A DNA stretch of 10,620 nucleotides from Tiamatella sp964451715 (GTDB lineage: Archaea; Thermoproteota; Thermoprotei_A; Sulfolobales; Acidilobaceae). The position numbers and the translations under genes were made by a program. Positions 1 through 6,882 of this stretch are shown here, piece by piece. The notes beneath the pieces were generated by a model. That model searched no databases and had not been told where the DNA came from. It worked only from the letters and a program-made list of their open reading frames with translations. The DNA is taken from assembly GCA_964451715.1 (NCBI GenBank), contig CAYVIZ010000037.1, positions 1 through 10,620 on the forward strand, written 5' to 3'. Each line of letters opens with the position of its first letter. The stretch's first letter is position 1.

Positions 1-683
1 GCCACCCTATCCCCATGGGAGTCGCGTACGACCCCGAACTCTATCTGCTTCCAGTAGTGGAGATACCTCTCCACAAGCACCTCCCCTATACCCGACTGGG
101 CGAAAGCCCTCCCCGCGAGCGATACGAGCTCCTCCCTGCTCCACGCCACGAAGCTCCCGCCGCCCCCCAAGTTGAAGCTGACCCTTAGTATAACGGGGAA
201 CCCTATCTCCTCCGCCGCCTCTACCGCCTCCTCAACACTATCCACCGCACTGCTCGGAGGTATAGGGAGGCCCCTACGCATCATTGTCTCCCTGAACAAC
301 CCCCTACTCAGCGCCCTCCGTATACCATCAACCTGTGTGCCGAGAACACGTATCCCATACCTGCCGAGGACCCCCTTGTCCCAGAGCTCGACTCCCAGGC
401 TGAGCGCGGTCTGGCCCCCGAAGCCCAGCATAACGGCGTCGGGCCTCTCCTTCTCTATCACCCTCGATACATACCATGGCTCTAGAGGCCCTAGGTACAG
501 CTTGTCCGCCATCCTGTAACTCGTCTGTATGGTGGCCACGTTAGGGTTGACTAGGACACTCTCAACCCCCTCCTCCCTGAGGGCCTTCAACGCCTGGGAT
601 CCACTATAGTCGAACTCGGCGGCCTCACTTATCTTTATAGCCCCACTCCCCAGCACAAGGACCTTACGCGGAGTCTCAGCCAC
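1..683 (-). CDS. carB: Carbamoyl-phosphate synthase large subunit (N-terminal part, runs off left edge)
   Basis: Large subunit of carbamoyl-phosphate synthase. It uses ammonia delivered by CarA, bicarbonate and two ATP to make carbamoyl phosphate for arginine and pyrimidines, in the cytoplasm. Only the first 227 codons are visible; the family is usually about 1050 residues. I read it from a GTG at 683 that overlaps the end of carA by 8 bases, giving an N-terminus that begins MAETPRKVLVLGSG. Visible motifs are the pre-ATP-grasp loop GSGAIKISEAAEFDYSG (residues 12-28), VNPNVATIQTS, GFGGQTALSLG, and the ATP-binding RVSFNLGGGG stretch (Arg167 to Gly176), which matches the R-x-S-F-x-x-G-G-x-G loop of the carboxyphosphate ATP-grasp domain. 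Where most bacterial CarB have IGQ before the AxEFDYSG motif, this one has ISE, which from memory is the crenarchaeal form. It is the last visible gene of the arg operon. Function is confident; the GTG start is well supported by coupling. Confidence 0.95.
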   Translation of the reverse strand, partial: MAETPRKVLVLGSGAIKISEAAEFDYSGSQALKALREEGVESVLVNPNVATIQTSYRMADKLYLGPLEPWYVSRVIEKERPDAVMLGFGGQTALSLGVELWDKGVLGRYGIRVLGTQVDGIRRALSRGLFRETMMRRGLPIPPSSAVDSVEEAVEAAEEIGFPVILRVSFNLGGGGSFVAWSREELVSLAGRAFAQSGIGEVLVERYLHYWKQIEFGVVRDSHGDRV

Positions 684-1860
684 CGCGCCCCGCCTCCACG
701 AGCCTCCTCCTAAAATCGTGGAAGACACGTAGACCGTCCCAGGGGCCGGGGCCGGCCTCCGGGTGGAACTGTGTAGCCATCATAAAGCCGTCCCTACTAA
801 CGAAGCCCTCCAGTGTTCCATCGTCAGGCTGCCAGAACCAGGGCTCCAGGCCCTGGGCTTCAAGGCCTTCGGGGTCAACAGCATACCCGTGGTTATGGGT
901 CGAAACCATACACCTCCCAGTGTTGTCTACTACAGGCTTATTCACAGCCCTATGACCGTAGGGGAGCTTATACACTCTAAGACCAAGGCCCAGTGCCAGG
1001 AGCTGCATTCCGAGGCATATGCCTAGAACAGGCTTCCCGGAGGAAGCCACGTCCCCCGCGGTTTTCACCGCCTCGTACAGCCTTGCAGGGTTGCCCGGCC
1101 CGTTGCCTATAACCACACCGTCATACCCTTCTAGCAGTACATCGCTACTCGTCCAGCAAGGATACCGTGTGACCTCCACCCCCTCCTCCAGGAGCCTCCT
1201 CAGTATACCGTTCTTCACACCACAGTCGAGCAGGCTGACCCTCGCCACCGGCATGCCCATAGGCCTATGCCTCACCGGCTCCCTAGGAGAGGCCTTGTAC
1301 GCGTATCTCACCTCATCATAACGGGGTGCGCTAGAGAGGATGCGCCCCAGCTCCCCCCACTCCGGCTCGGGGCCACTCTCACTGTAGACCGCCAGTACAC
1401 CCATCATTACCCCCTTGCTCCGTATGTGCTTGATGAGGAACCTTGTATCGACCCGGTATATGCCGGGAATCCCCTCGGAGGCGAGCCAGGAGTGCAGGCT
1501 TGAGACGGAGGCGTAGTGGCTTGGACGCGGCAGCTCCGCTACAGCGAACCCCTCCACCCTGATCCTGGGGGACTCGTAGTCCAATAGTAGCCCCGGATAC
1601 CTGCTGGCTCTGGCGGGCACACCGTAGTTCCCCATCATGGGGTGCGCCTCGACCAGTATCTGGCCCATATAGCTTGGATCCGTCAGGCTCTCAGTATAGC
1701 CTGTGGTGGCGGTTGTGAACACTACTTCCCCCGTCCTAGTGGCGGGTGAGCCGAAGCCACAGCCCTCCACTGCAAGGCCATCCTCTAGGAGAAGCCTCGC
1801 CCTGAGCCCTAGCCTGCAGCGGAGCCCAGGGTACTTGTATACTCTTAGTTCTCCCTGCAT
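676..1860 (-). CDS. carA: Carbamoyl-phosphate synthase small subunit (glutamine amidotransferase)
   Basis: Hydrolyses glutamine and channels ammonia to CarB. It has 394 residues, slightly long for the family. The N-terminal CPSase small-chain domain spans about 22-155 and includes LLLEDGLAVEGCGFG, GEVVFTTATTGYTESLTDPS and the HPMMGNYG stretch. The class I glutamine amidotransferase domain spans about 205-390. The nucleophile is Cys282 in GICLGMQLLALG, and the catalytic His366 and Glu368 lie in QFHPEAGPGP. GNGPGNP (252-258) and THNHGYAVDP (321-330) are further family motifs. The ATG lies 16 bases inside argH and is preceded by GGGGAGGT at a suitable distance. It adds about 20 residues before the usual RARLLLEDG start, but no other ATG, GTG or TTG lies in frame there, so I keep it. 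The stop overlaps the carB start, which suggests translational coupling that keeps the two subunits in step. Confidence 0.96.
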   Translation of the reverse strand: MQGELRVYKYPGLRCRLGLRARLLLEDGLAVEGCGFGSPATRTGEVVFTTATTGYTESLTDPSYMGQILVEAHPMMGNYGVPARASRYPGLLLDYESPRIRVEGFAVAELPRPSHYASVSSLHSWLASEGIPGIYRVDTRFLIKHIRSKGVMMGVLAVYSESGPEPEWGELGRILSSAPRYDEVRYAYKASPREPVRHRPMGMPVARVSLLDCGVKNGILRRLLEEGVEVTRYPCWTSSDVLLEGYDGVVIGNGPGNPARLYEAVKTAGDVASSGKPVLGICLGMQLLALGLGLRVYKLPYGHRAVNKPVVDNTGRCMVSTHNHGYAVDPEGLEAQGLEPWFWQPDDGTLEGFVSRDGFMMATQFHPEAGPGPWDGLRVFHDFRRRLVEAGRGG

Positions 1861-3248
1861 AGGCTGGCCGCTACCTCCCCGGCCTTCCTGGGAAGCTTCT
1901 CGTAGGCTGTCCCCAGCCGATCCTCCAAGGCTTCAACCCTACTGGCATCCCTCTCCAGCCTCTCCTCTATCCTTCCCAGATCCGGACTGCGTGTGCACCC
2001 GGTCCTACGCTCGCCAACCAAGACGAGGGGGTCACGGATGCCTAGCTCCTCCATAAGCCTCTCCAAGCCCCCCATACGGGCTGCCCGGCCGACTGTCGAG
2101 TAAGCCTCCCTGAAGGGTATTCCCCGCTTGAGAGTCATGTACTCGGCGAGCTCCGCGCCATACGCGACGTACTCGTCCACCAGCTTCCTCAGCCTGCTGG
2201 TATCCCACTCGAGCCTCCCCAGTATATCGGACAATACTAGGGTAGCCTCGAGAGCATCGGCTAGTAGAGTGTAGAGGAGAGGATTAGCCTCCTGGAAGTC
2301 GAGGCTGTAGCCTGTGGGCAGGCCGGCTTGTATAGACGTCATGGCAGCCAGTAGCCCCTGTGCCCTACGGGCCCTCGACCTGAGCACCTCGAGTGTTGCA
2401 GGGTTCTCCTTGTGGGGCATAATGCTGCTTGTAGCCACGTGATCGCCTGGCAGCTTCAATACTCCTACATAGGGGCTTGAGAGGAATATGATGTCGCCCG
2501 CTATCCTCGAGGCCTCCACAAGGTATAGTGATACTGCCGAGGCTGCAGCAGCCAGGTCCAGCCTGCTCCCCGAAGCATAGACGGGGCTTCCTATAACCTC
2601 GTTGAAGCCGAGCAGCGAGGCAAGCCTCTCCGGGTCCAGGGGGAGAAGCGTTCCCGCGCCGGCGGAGGCCGCCAGGGGGCTCCTGTCTATTACTCCTATA
2701 GTAGAGTACACTATCTGGAATGCAGAAGCCAGAGCCTCCTCCCACCCCATCAAGAGGCAGTCAAGATAGGCCAGCTGGCTCGGCTGCTGGTGCGTATGGA
2801 GGAGCACAGGTGTACCCCTATACTCCCCCGTCTCCTCCACCAGCCTCCGGCGGGCCTCCAGGTTGGCTTTGAGTATTAGGCTTATCTTCTTGAGGGTATA
2901 CAGTCTCAGCGCGGCTGATACGTGGTCATTCCTGCTCCTCCCCATCCAGACATCCTGGGAGGCCCCGCCTGTCTCCCTGTAGAGTAGATCCTCTATGTAC
3001 TCCCATACATCCTCGTATGATTCCCCGTTGTCCAGCATGGGGGGCTCGCTTAGAAGGCTGACTAGCTTTTCTAGGCTTTTACATGCAGCATTACCGTCTA
3101 TGAGCCTCTTCTCCGCCAGGTGGAGCGTGTGGGCTGTTATGACGAGAAGCGCCTCCACGGTTATCTCCCTGTCGTGGCTCAGGCTGCTCGTATAACGGTA
3201 TAGTAGCCCGCCTCCGCCGAGGCCTACCAGACCCCTGTACCCGGGCAT
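1845..3248 (-). CDS. argH: Argininosuccinate lyase
   Basis: Last step of arginine synthesis: splits argininosuccinate into arginine and fumarate. It has 467 residues, normal for the fumarase/aspartase superfamily. RSRNDHVSAALRLY (104-117) matches the family's substrate-binding RSRNDQ motif. THQQPSQ (152-158) matches the THLQ region with the conserved His153. The flexible catalytic loop is TSSIMPHKENP (273-283), with Ser274/Ser275, Lys280 and Asn282. Compared with the usual GSSxMPQKKNP, the loop has His for Gln and Glu for the second Lys. The N-terminus also lacks a clear WGGRF motif and instead reads LYRYTSSLSHDREI. These are probably lineage features, since the operon context is unambiguous. 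The ATG at 3248 is preceded by a GGCGGTG ribosome site 34 bases after argG. The end overlaps the carA start by 16 bases. Confidence 0.94.
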   Translation of the reverse strand: MPGYRGLVGLGGGGLLYRYTSSLSHDREITVEALLVITAHTLHLAEKRLIDGNAACKSLEKLVSLLSEPPMLDNGESYEDVWEYIEDLLYRETGGASQDVWMGRSRNDHVSAALRLYTLKKISLILKANLEARRRLVEETGEYRGTPVLLHTHQQPSQLAYLDCLLMGWEEALASAFQIVYSTIGVIDRSPLAASAGAGTLLPLDPERLASLLGFNEVIGSPVYASGSRLDLAAAASAVSLYLVEASRIAGDIIFLSSPYVGVLKLPGDHVATSSIMPHKENPATLEVLRSRARRAQGLLAAMTSIQAGLPTGYSLDFQEANPLLYTLLADALEATLVLSDILGRLEWDTSRLRKLVDEYVAYGAELAEYMTLKRGIPFREAYSTVGRAARMGGLERLMEELGIRDPLVLVGERRTGCTRSPDLGRIEERLERDASRVEALEDRLGTAYEKLPRKAGEVAASLCREN

Positions 3249-3282
3249 CCCAGCTGCACCGCCGCCGTGGAAGATGGAGGGC

Positions 3283-4470
3283 CTAGGGCTTCCCCGTCCT
3301 AGCCCTGGCCGAGGCTATGCTGTGCATTGAGTATATCTCTATGAAGCCCCTCGCCTCCTCGCCGCTCGGATACCAGCCTGTGTCATAGTTTATCTTATCC
3401 ACGCTATGACTAGTATAGGGGGTCTCCCTGGCCAGTATAGTGAGGCCGCCCTTGTAGACCTTGATCTTAACGGTCCCTGTTATCCACTTGTTCAGGCTGT
3501 CCATAGCCTTCTCCAGCGTCTCCCTGAGAGGCTCTATCCAGAGGCCGTTGTATACGAGGTCTGTCCACTCCCTGTCTACGAGCCATTTAAACCTGAGCTC
3601 CCTCGGAGTGAGCACGGTTTTCTCCAGGTCTGTGTGAGCCTTTATAAGCGTCAGAGCAGCCGGGGCCTCGTAGACCTCCCTGCTCTTCAAGCCCACTACA
3701 CGATTCTCCACATGGTCTATCCTCCCATAACCGTGGAGCCCCACCTCCTTGTTGAGGAAGTCTATGAGCTCCGGTAGACTCTTCTCTTCCCCGTTCACAG
3801 TAACCGGGACCCCCTCCTCGAACCCTATCTCCAGCAGGAGAGGCTCTCCGGGAGCCTTCTCCGGCGGGGTTGTCCAGGAGAACGCCTCCTCCCCCGGGGG
3901 CTTGGAGGGGTCGTCTATCTCGCCTCCCTCTATACTCCTACTCCACAGGTTCTCGTCTATGCTATACTTCTTGTGGACCCCCGCGTCGTACCCGTGCTCC
4001 TGGAGCAGCTTGATGGACTCTTCCCTGGTTAGGGGCTTGTCCCTCACGGGGGCTATTATGGGGAACCCCTCCCCTAAGGCGTGTTTGAGCACGGTGTCGA
4101 ACCTGACCTGGTCGTTCCCCTTGCCTGTGCACCCGTGCGCCACGGCGTCAGCCTCCTCCTTTAACGCTACCTCGGCAGTCTTCAGGGCGATCAACGGCCT
4201 TGCCAGCGCGGTTCCCAGAGGATAGCTGCCCTCGTAGAGGGCGTTGGCCTTTATGGCTTTCGAGATGTAGTTGTAGGCGAACTCTTCTACCGCGTTTATG
4301 GTGTAGTGTTTATCCGAGCCTAGAGTGTAGGCTTTCTCCTCGACGCCCTTCAACTCGTCCTCTTGGCCCACGTCTACTGTTACGGTGATGACCTCGTGTC
4401 CCTCCTTCTTGAGTAGTAGGAGGATCGCCGAGGTGTCTAGGCCGCCCGAGTATGAGAGGACTACCTTCAA
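3283..4470 (-). CDS. argG: Argininosuccinate synthase
   Basis: Joins citrulline and aspartate, using ATP, to give argininosuccinate. It has 395 residues, the usual length. The N-terminal PP-loop ATP pyrophosphatase motif SYSGGLDTS is at 6-14. GCTGKGNDQVRF is at 113-124 and DENLWSRSIEGG at 172-183, all diagnostic of the family. The start codon is TTG (4468-4470): an in-frame TAA lies two codons upstream, so no earlier start is possible, and GGGGAGG sits about 10 bases before it. This is the first gene of the arginine operon. It faces a divergent ACT-domain gene across 144 bases that contain promoter elements for both directions. Confidence 0.97.
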   Translation of the reverse strand: MKVVLSYSGGLDTSAILLLLKKEGHEVITVTVDVGQEDELKGVEEKAYTLGSDKHYTINAVEEFAYNYISKAIKANALYEGSYPLGTALARPLIALKTAEVALKEEADAVAHGCTGKGNDQVRFDTVLKHALGEGFPIIAPVRDKPLTREESIKLLQEHGYDAGVHKKYSIDENLWSRSIEGGEIDDPSKPPGEEAFSWTTPPEKAPGEPLLLEIGFEEGVPVTVNGEEKSLPELIDFLNKEVGLHGYGRIDHVENRVVGLKSREVYEAPAALTLIKAHTDLEKTVLTPRELRFKWLVDREWTDLVYNGLWIEPLRETLEKAMDSLNKWITGTVKIKVYKGGLTILARETPYTSHSVDKINYDTGWYPSGEEARGFIEIYSMHSIASARARTGKP

Positions 4471-4480
4471 CGTTTACACG

Positions 4481-4530
4481 CCTCCCCGCTATTTCATATT
4501 GGATCTCATATTGTTACTAACTGTTATAGG
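4481..4530 (-). promoter_or_regulatory. Probable promoter and ribosome binding site of the argG operon
   Basis: Read on the minus strand, CCTATAACAG (4530-4521) is the best TATA-like element. It would place transcription start near 4500 and leave a leader of about 30 bases. The GGGGAGG Shine-Dalgarno site (4487-4481) lies about 10 bases before the TTG start. The region is much more AT-rich than the surrounding genes. The element was judged by eye only. Confidence 0.5.
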
Positions 4531-4552
4531 CTATGATTCATTTGGAACAGTT
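4519..4552. repeat. Inverted repeat in the divergent argG/ACT promoter region (candidate operator)
   Basis: AACTGTT (4519-4525) and its reverse complement AACAGTT (4546-4552) are separated by 20 bases. The left arm overlaps the predicted argG TATA element and the right arm touches the TATA box of the ACT-domain gene. This is where a regulator controlling both directions could bind. The arms are only 7 bases in an AT-rich region, so chance is possible. Confidence 0.4.
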
Positions 4553-4607
4553 TTATATAGTGTTAAAGCCGTTTTATTACACGGAGAACCAAGAGCCAGG
4601 GGAGGGG
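4551..4607 (+). promoter_or_regulatory. Probable promoter and ribosome binding site of the ACT-domain gene
   Basis: TTTTATATAG (4551-4560) is a strong archaeal TATA-like box. A transcription start about 25 bases downstream, near 4582, would give a leader of roughly 32 bases. GGGGAGGGG (4599-4607) is a purine-rich Shine-Dalgarno site 7 bases before the ATG at 4615. Confidence 0.6.
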
Positions 4608-4614
4608 TTGAAGG

Positions 4615-5316
4615 ATGGACGCCAGCTATTCTGAGCACGTGAGGAGGCTGATAAACGCGGATCCATGCATCAAGGAATGCCTAGCCAGGGGACTAGTAAA
4701 CTACTCGGAGCTCTCGAGGAGGCTCGCCACGCTCATAGCACAGGATACAGGAGTACCGCCCAACCCGGGCACGCTGAAGGTCGCGGTCCTCAGGTACGCG
4801 CAGAAACTCAAGAGCACGGGGACGAGAGGGCCTACTAGGAGGCTGATGAGCGTCCTAGCCAGGAGCTCGCTCGAGCTCAGGACAGGCGTAACAGTAGCCA
4901 CTGTTAGACTACACGCGCTCCCCCAACTCGCCAAGGCTGCGGGAGAGCTCCTCGGGAAGGCTAGGCTACTCCTAGTAATGCAGAGCCTCACAAGCATAAC
5001 AGTAACCATAAGCAGCGAGTACTTCCCCCAGCTGGAGGATATGATCGGCAGGGAGAGCTTCATAGAAGTATACCCAGACCAGGCTGTGCTGATAATAGTC
5101 AGCCCGGACGACGTGATAAGGGTACCAGGCTTCGTCTCCTACGTGACGAGCATACTGGCCGAGAACAATATAAACATAAGCCAGATAGAGAGCGTCTACA
5201 CAGACACCCTCCTCATAATGAAGCTGGACGACGCCCTCAAAGCATTCCACATGCTGAGGGAGGCAATAGAAGTCGCTAGGAGAAGCATAGAGGAGGCAGG
5301 CCAGAACCCGTCTTAA
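4615..5316 (+). CDS. ACT-domain protein, predicted amino-acid-responsive regulator
   Basis: A 233-residue protein resembling the archaeal family annotated as predicted regulators of amino acid metabolism containing an ACT domain (COG2150-like, from memory). Residues about 17-66 form a helical segment (CIKECLARGLVNYSELSRRL, then LKVAVLRYAQKL) that could be a winged-helix-like DNA-binding region. Residues about 88-160 look like a degenerate first ACT repeat. Residues about 157-214 are a clear ACT fold, with the ligand-site segment VPGFVSYVTSILAENNINIS followed by QIESVYTDTLLIMKLDDALKAF, as in the regulatory domains of aspartokinases. ACT domains commonly bind amino acids. Divergent placement opposite argG suggests, but does not prove, control of the arginine operon. 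No catalytic domain is visible. The ATG has a strong Shine-Dalgarno site. Confidence 0.8.
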   Translation: MDASYSEHVRRLINADPCIKECLARGLVNYSELSRRLATLIAQDTGVPPNPGTLKVAVLRYAQKLKSTGTRGPTRRLMSVLARSSLELRTGVTVATVRLHALPQLAKAAGELLGKARLLLVMQSLTSITVTISSEYFPQLEDMIGRESFIEVYPDQAVLIIVSPDDVIRVPGFVSYVTSILAENNINISQIESVYTDTLLIMKLDDALKAFHMLREAIEVARRSIEEAGQNPS

Positions 5317-5368
5317 CGAGCTACCCGTTGATTCCCTATTAAACCGGCTATTATAGCATAAGTGTCAA

Positions 5369-5500
5369 CTAGTACCTCTCCATCTTCTTCAGCCATTGCT
5401 CTTCATCCTCGTCAACTTCTTCCTCAGCCCTCTCAACACCTACCTTCATCCCTCTGCCACGCTTCCTGAGCTCCTCCCAGAGATCCCATATCATATGCAC
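5369..5500 (-). CDS. Small highly charged hypothetical protein (43 aa from GTG; 41 aa from ATG at 5494)
   Basis: Not recognised as any family. From the ATG at 5494 the product is 41 residues. It begins MIWDLWEELRKRGRGMKVGV, has a very acidic middle (EEEVDEDEE, 24-32), and ends QWLKKMERY. A GTG at 5500 would add two residues. Codon choice (AGG, GAG, CTC, AAG) matches the neighbouring genes, unlike the competing frame. GGAAAGGTG (5515-5507) precedes the GTG at ribosome-site distance, and a TATA-like GATAAATT (5554-5547) lies further upstream. The charge pattern suggests a small soluble helical protein, possibly nucleic-acid or protein binding, but no function can be claimed. It could also be chance. 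It lies about 140 bases downstream of the ABC permease, on the same strand. Confidence 0.5.
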   Translation of the reverse strand: MHMIWDLWEELRKRGRGMKVGVERAEEEVDEDEEQWLKKMERY

Positions 5501-5506
5501 AGAATA

Positions 5507-5555
5507 CACCTTTCCGGCAAAACAACTTGTTACGATCAATAACAGAATTTATCTG
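5507..5555 (-). promoter_or_regulatory. Candidate promoter, palindrome and ribosome site of the small gene
   Basis: On the minus strand, GATAAATT (5554-5547) is a plausible TATA box and would place transcription start near 5524. A perfect 5-1-5 palindrome, AACAACTTGTT (5521-5531), spans that point and could be an operator. GGAAAGGTG (5515-5507) is the Shine-Dalgarno candidate. Each element is weak alone, but their spacing is consistent. Confidence 0.35.
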
Positions 5556-5640
5556 AAACAAAGGAATACTGATGCGTTCCATCTTCTCCTCCAGCATATA
5601 CCACGGCTTTCATCAGCATGCCCAGACGTCGCTACCGGTT

Positions 5641-6876
5641 TCACTCCTCCACAGCCTTGGAGACCAGCCTGTTGAACACCAGGGCTCCCAGGGCGTATAC
5701 TATGACTGTAGCCGCTATCGCGGGAGCGGCGTAGCTTACAGCCTGGAGGGGGGTGTGGTTGTAGATTAGCATCTGCCTGACAGCCTTCAAAACCCTCGAG
5801 AGAGGGTATACGTTCGCGAATGCCTTCAGGTAGCTTGGAAGCACGAAGTCGGGTATTACTATGCCGCCGGTGAACATGACGGGGAACGCTATACCGTTCA
5901 CTATAGCCATAGCGGTCTCCTCGCTCTTGGCTAGGAGTGAGAGTATGAGGCCCAGCCCTATCGTGAACACCGCGCCCACCGCTATGAGGACCGCCGCCGT
6001 CGCGGCAACACTGGGGGGCATGTTGTACTTTGCCCCCAGTGGGAGGCTCACAGCAAGTATCGAGATGGATGACAGGGCAACCGCTAGGAGCGACGCCACA
6101 GTCTCCGAGGCCAGCATCTCCCAGTTGCTCATAGGGCTCGACAGTATTATACTCAGCGTCCCCTCCTTGCGCGCCTCAATGATCATCGTGGCCCCTATTG
6201 AAAGCCCTATGAAGAGAACCTCCACTCCTATCATGCCTATAGCGTAGAAAGCCCTTATACCACCCTTCGTGGCAAGCATCTCGGGAGCATAGCCCTCGAA
6301 GCTGGCGTTCACAGGGTTCTCTATATACCTGAACCACTCCACTATGAAGGAAGCCTCATCAGGAGGCACCATGCTTAAAGCATAGTTGAGGGACTCGTTT
6401 ATAGCCCTTGAACGCAGCCTGTCGCTGAAGGATGAGAGGAACCCCTCTATGCTCCCCCTATAGTAGCCACTGTATTGGCCCTCCATGTAGTATGCTTTGA
6501 CCCGCGCCGTGTGCATGCTGGTTATGTTACGCGTGAACCCCTCGGGTATGACTATGCCCGTATCCACCGCGCCGTTCTTTAAGGCGTTCCTCAGTGCCGC
6601 CTCGCTATCGTATATTTTCACCTTGAATACGCCAGACTCGTTGAGGGCTCTAACGAGTATGGAGCCAATGCTGGCCGAGGCATTGTCCTGGCCCTCGTCC
6701 AAGTCCACGACGCCTATCCGTACAGGACTCGTGTTAGCGTTACCCCATATAGCCACCATGAGTATGTAGAAAAGTATGGGAAATATTATGACCCAGAATA
6801 ATGTGCCTTTATACCTGAAGAGGCCCTTCAAGAACACATAGGACTCGGAGAGAACCCTGTTAAACACACTGGCCAC
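5641..6876 (-). CDS. ABC-2 type transporter permease
   Basis: Membrane subunit of an ABC exporter, 411 residues. One N-terminal membrane segment (about 24-45) is followed by a large extracytoplasmic domain (about 46-205) containing several N-x-S/T sites that could be glycosylated. About five more membrane segments follow (near 210-233, 258-282, 290-316, 322-342, 380-402). The family signature region TGGIVIPDFVLPSYL then NVYPLSRVLKAVRQ (336-368) is typical of ABC-2 permeases of the drug or lipid exporter type with the long first loop. The GTG start at 6876 lies 6 bases after the ATPase stop. A second GTG at 6867 has better spacing from GAGGAG and is an alternative start. It acts with the ATPase encoded just upstream; the substrate is unknown. 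Confidence 0.92.
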   Translation of the reverse strand: MASVFNRVLSESYVFLKGLFRYKGTLFWVIIFPILFYILMVAIWGNANTSPVRIGVVDLDEGQDNASASIGSILVRALNESGVFKVKIYDSEAALRNALKNGAVDTGIVIPEGFTRNITSMHTARVKAYYMEGQYSGYYRGSIEGFLSSFSDRLRSRAINESLNYALSMVPPDEASFIVEWFRYIENPVNASFEGYAPEMLATKGGIRAFYAIGMIGVEVLFIGLSIGATMIIEARKEGTLSIILSSPMSNWEMLASETVASLLAVALSSISILAVSLPLGAKYNMPPSVAATAAVLIAVGAVFTIGLGLILSLLAKSEETAMAIVNGIAFPVMFTGGIVIPDFVLPSYLKAFANVYPLSRVLKAVRQMLIYNHTPLQAVSYAAPAIAATVIVYALGALVFNRLVSKAVEE

Positions 6877-6882
6877 TCCTCA

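Larger units (their letters stand above)
5317..5640. other. 324-base gap, mostly non-coding, between convergent genes
   Basis: Lies between the stop of the plus-strand ACT gene and the stop of the minus-strand ABC permease. Bases 5500-5580 are AT-rich and promoter-like on the minus strand. The left half holds one probable small minus-strand gene, listed separately. No clear T-run terminator, tRNA or C/D-box RNA was recognised. The 5583-5640 stretch shows nothing I can assign. Confidence 0.6.

Noticed and set aside
2365..2745. 126-residue minus-strand ORF inside argH
   Set aside because: It is a shadow frame of argH, whose family motifs are clear; the product is Gly/Arg/Pro-rich with no recognisable domain.
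3749..4225. 158-residue plus-strand ORF antisense to argG
   Set aside because: It is a Ser/Pro-rich product typical of the antisense frame of a GC-rich gene; argG is certain here.
5433..5582. 49-residue minus-strand ORF beginning MERISIPLFQ with GGAGGAGAAG upstream
   Set aside because: The ribosome site is good, but codon use (TTT, ATT, AAT, CGT, TGC) is unlike the neighbouring genes. It is AT-rich through the promoter-like stretch and overlaps the better small ORF in another frame.
5562..5640. Possible C/D-box RNA on the minus strand (CTGATGA near 5604)
   Set aside because: The C box is imperfect and no correctly placed D box or C'/D' pair was found.
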